From the NCBI GenBank assembly GCA_019236035.1, contig JAFAJU010000008.1, positions 1 to 14,799 of the forward strand: a stretch of DNA of 14,799 nucleotides, written 5' to 3'. Position numbers and translations under genes: made by a program. This document shows positions 14,050-14,799 of the stretch, one piece after another. Position 1 is the stretch's first letter, and every line of letters starts with the position of its first letter. The notes beneath the pieces are model-generated. The model saw only the letters and a list, made by a program, of their open reading frames with translations, had not been told where the DNA came from and ran no database searches. Source of the DNA: Verrucomicrobiota bacterium (GTDB taxonomy: Bacteria; Verrucomicrobiota; Verrucomicrobiia; Chthoniobacterales; JAFAMB01).

Positions 14050-14650
14050 CCTTCTGGTTCATCGCAACGAGTACCTGGCCATCATGGGGCCGTCGGGCAG
14101 CGGGAAATCCACTTTGATGAACATGCTCGGTTGTCTGGATACGCCGACCACCGGGCGTTATGAATTTAATGGCACAGACGTCGGAGCAATGGAAGACGAC
14201 GAGCTTGCCGAGATTCGGAACAAGGAGATCGGCTTTGTTTTTCAAACATTCAACCTGCTTCCGCGTGCTACCAGCCTTCAGAATGTGGAGCTTCCGTTGA
14301 TTTATGCCGGAGTAAGGGCGGACGAACGCCGCCGGCGCGCGGAACAAGTTTTGAACGCGGTTGGCCTGGGTGACCGGATGCAGCACAGACCGAATGAACT
14401 TTCCGGTGGCCAGCGCCAACGGGTGGCTATTGCGCGAGCGTTAGTAAATGACCCCTCAATCATTCTTGCGGATGAGCCGACCGGAAATCTCGATTCCAGA
14501 ACCGGCGAAGAGATTATGTCTTTATTGGAAAATCTCTATGCCGGTGGCCACACGATCGTCGTGGTGACACATGAAGAAAGTGTGGCCCGCCATGCCCGCA
14601 GAATCGTGCGCATGCGGGACGGACTCATCGAAAGCGATCTGTGCGTGTGA
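13973..14650 (+). CDS. MacB/LolD-type ABC transporter ATPase
   Basis: Cytoplasmic ATPase that would drive an FtsX-like permease, as in MacB or LolCDE systems. From GTG 13973 it has 225 residues, typical of LolD-like ATPases. Motifs: Walker A GPSGSGKST (39-47), Q-loop Q91 in FVFQTFNLLP, signature LSGGQRQRV (143-151), Walker B IILADEPTG with E168, and the switch H200 in VVVTHEE. The phrase MNMLGCLDTPTTG is characteristic of the MacB/LolD group. The start is uncertain: GTG 13973 or 13976 keeps the conserved first strand (VIRVYQIFKEY), ATG 13916 would lengthen it and ATG 14012 would cut the strand. With 13973 it overlaps the adaptor gene by 77 bases. No permease follows within the window. Confidence 0.92.
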   Translation: MVIRVYQIFKEYKMGYTTIRALKGVDLLVHRNEYLAIMGPSGSGKSTLMNMLGCLDTPTTGRYEFNGTDVGAMEDDELAEIRNKEIGFVFQTFNLLPRATSLQNVELPLIYAGVRADERRRRAEQVLNAVGLGDRMQHRPNELSGGQRQRVAIARALVNDPSIILADEPTGNLDSRTGEEIMSLLENLYAGGHTIVVVTHEESVARHARRIVRMRDGLIESDLCV

Positions 14651-14688
14651 GGAGAGTGCCAGTGCCAGGCCGAGAGGGAACGTGGCAA

Positions 14689-14799
14689 GGGCGCCTCGCC
14701 CGTTCATGTAGTAAGCAAAAGCTGCGGCTTTGCTCATCAGCTTCCGGCTCGCAAGCCAAGGCCGAGCTTTCCCTTATGCGGTTCACGGGCGAGACGCCC
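14689..14799. repeat. Inverted-repeat element at window end
   Basis: gggcgcctcgcccgt (14689-14703) is matched by the reverse complement of acgggcgagacgccc (14785-14799) with one mismatch; the pair may extend beyond the window. The interior carries an imperfect stem (agcaaaagc with ggctttgct, about 14714-14734). The whole stretch from 14651 has no gene. Confidence 0.75.

Overview
The window is a chromosomal stretch of a Gram-negative bacterium. It encodes an outer-membrane porin, a periplasmic adaptor of the MacA type and several proteins with signal peptides. The topoisomerase IV pair is of the Bacteroidetes/Verrucomicrobia-like type. There are many structured intergenic repeats and few clear Shine-Dalgarno sites. 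I infer a soil-type Verrucomicrobium (Chthoniobacterales-like), but this is an inference from gene style, not a proven placement.

Layout. (1) 2-823 (+): the 3' part of uppP (undecaprenyl-diphosphate phosphatase), cut by the window start. (2) 911-2227 (-): an OprB-type carbohydrate porin, convergent with uppP across a palindrome plus heptamer repeats. (3) 2520-4094 (+): a long coiled-coil protein ending in a Roadblock/LC7-like domain, the most unusual protein here. (4) 4095-4726: a gene-free mosaic of nested inverted repeats. (5) 8552-4727 (-): parE then parC (topoisomerase IV), with a 48-nt palindrome filling the whole gap between them. (6) 8553-8939: a second copy of the composite repeat, inverted relative to the first. 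(7) 9374-8940 (-): a small secreted protein of unknown function. (8) 12468-9527 (-): proC, a TPR protein and bioF, probably one transcription unit. (9) 12619-14650 (+): a MacA-like adaptor and a MacB/LolD-type ABC ATPase with overlapping ends; their permease, if present, lies beyond the window. (10) 14651-14799: another inverted-repeat element at the window edge.

The genes are mostly housekeeping or envelope functions: lipid carrier recycling, outer-membrane uptake, DNA decatenation, proline and biotin synthesis, and export. The main non-routine signal is the repeat system. A 48-nt near-perfect hairpin occurs four times and a composite element of about 237 bp containing it occurs twice in full, plus one degenerate copy lacking the hairpin. 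The two full copies flank the parE-parC operon in opposite orientation. The hairpins supply the stop codons of two genes and the start codon of parC, and one copy carries a compensatory base pair change.
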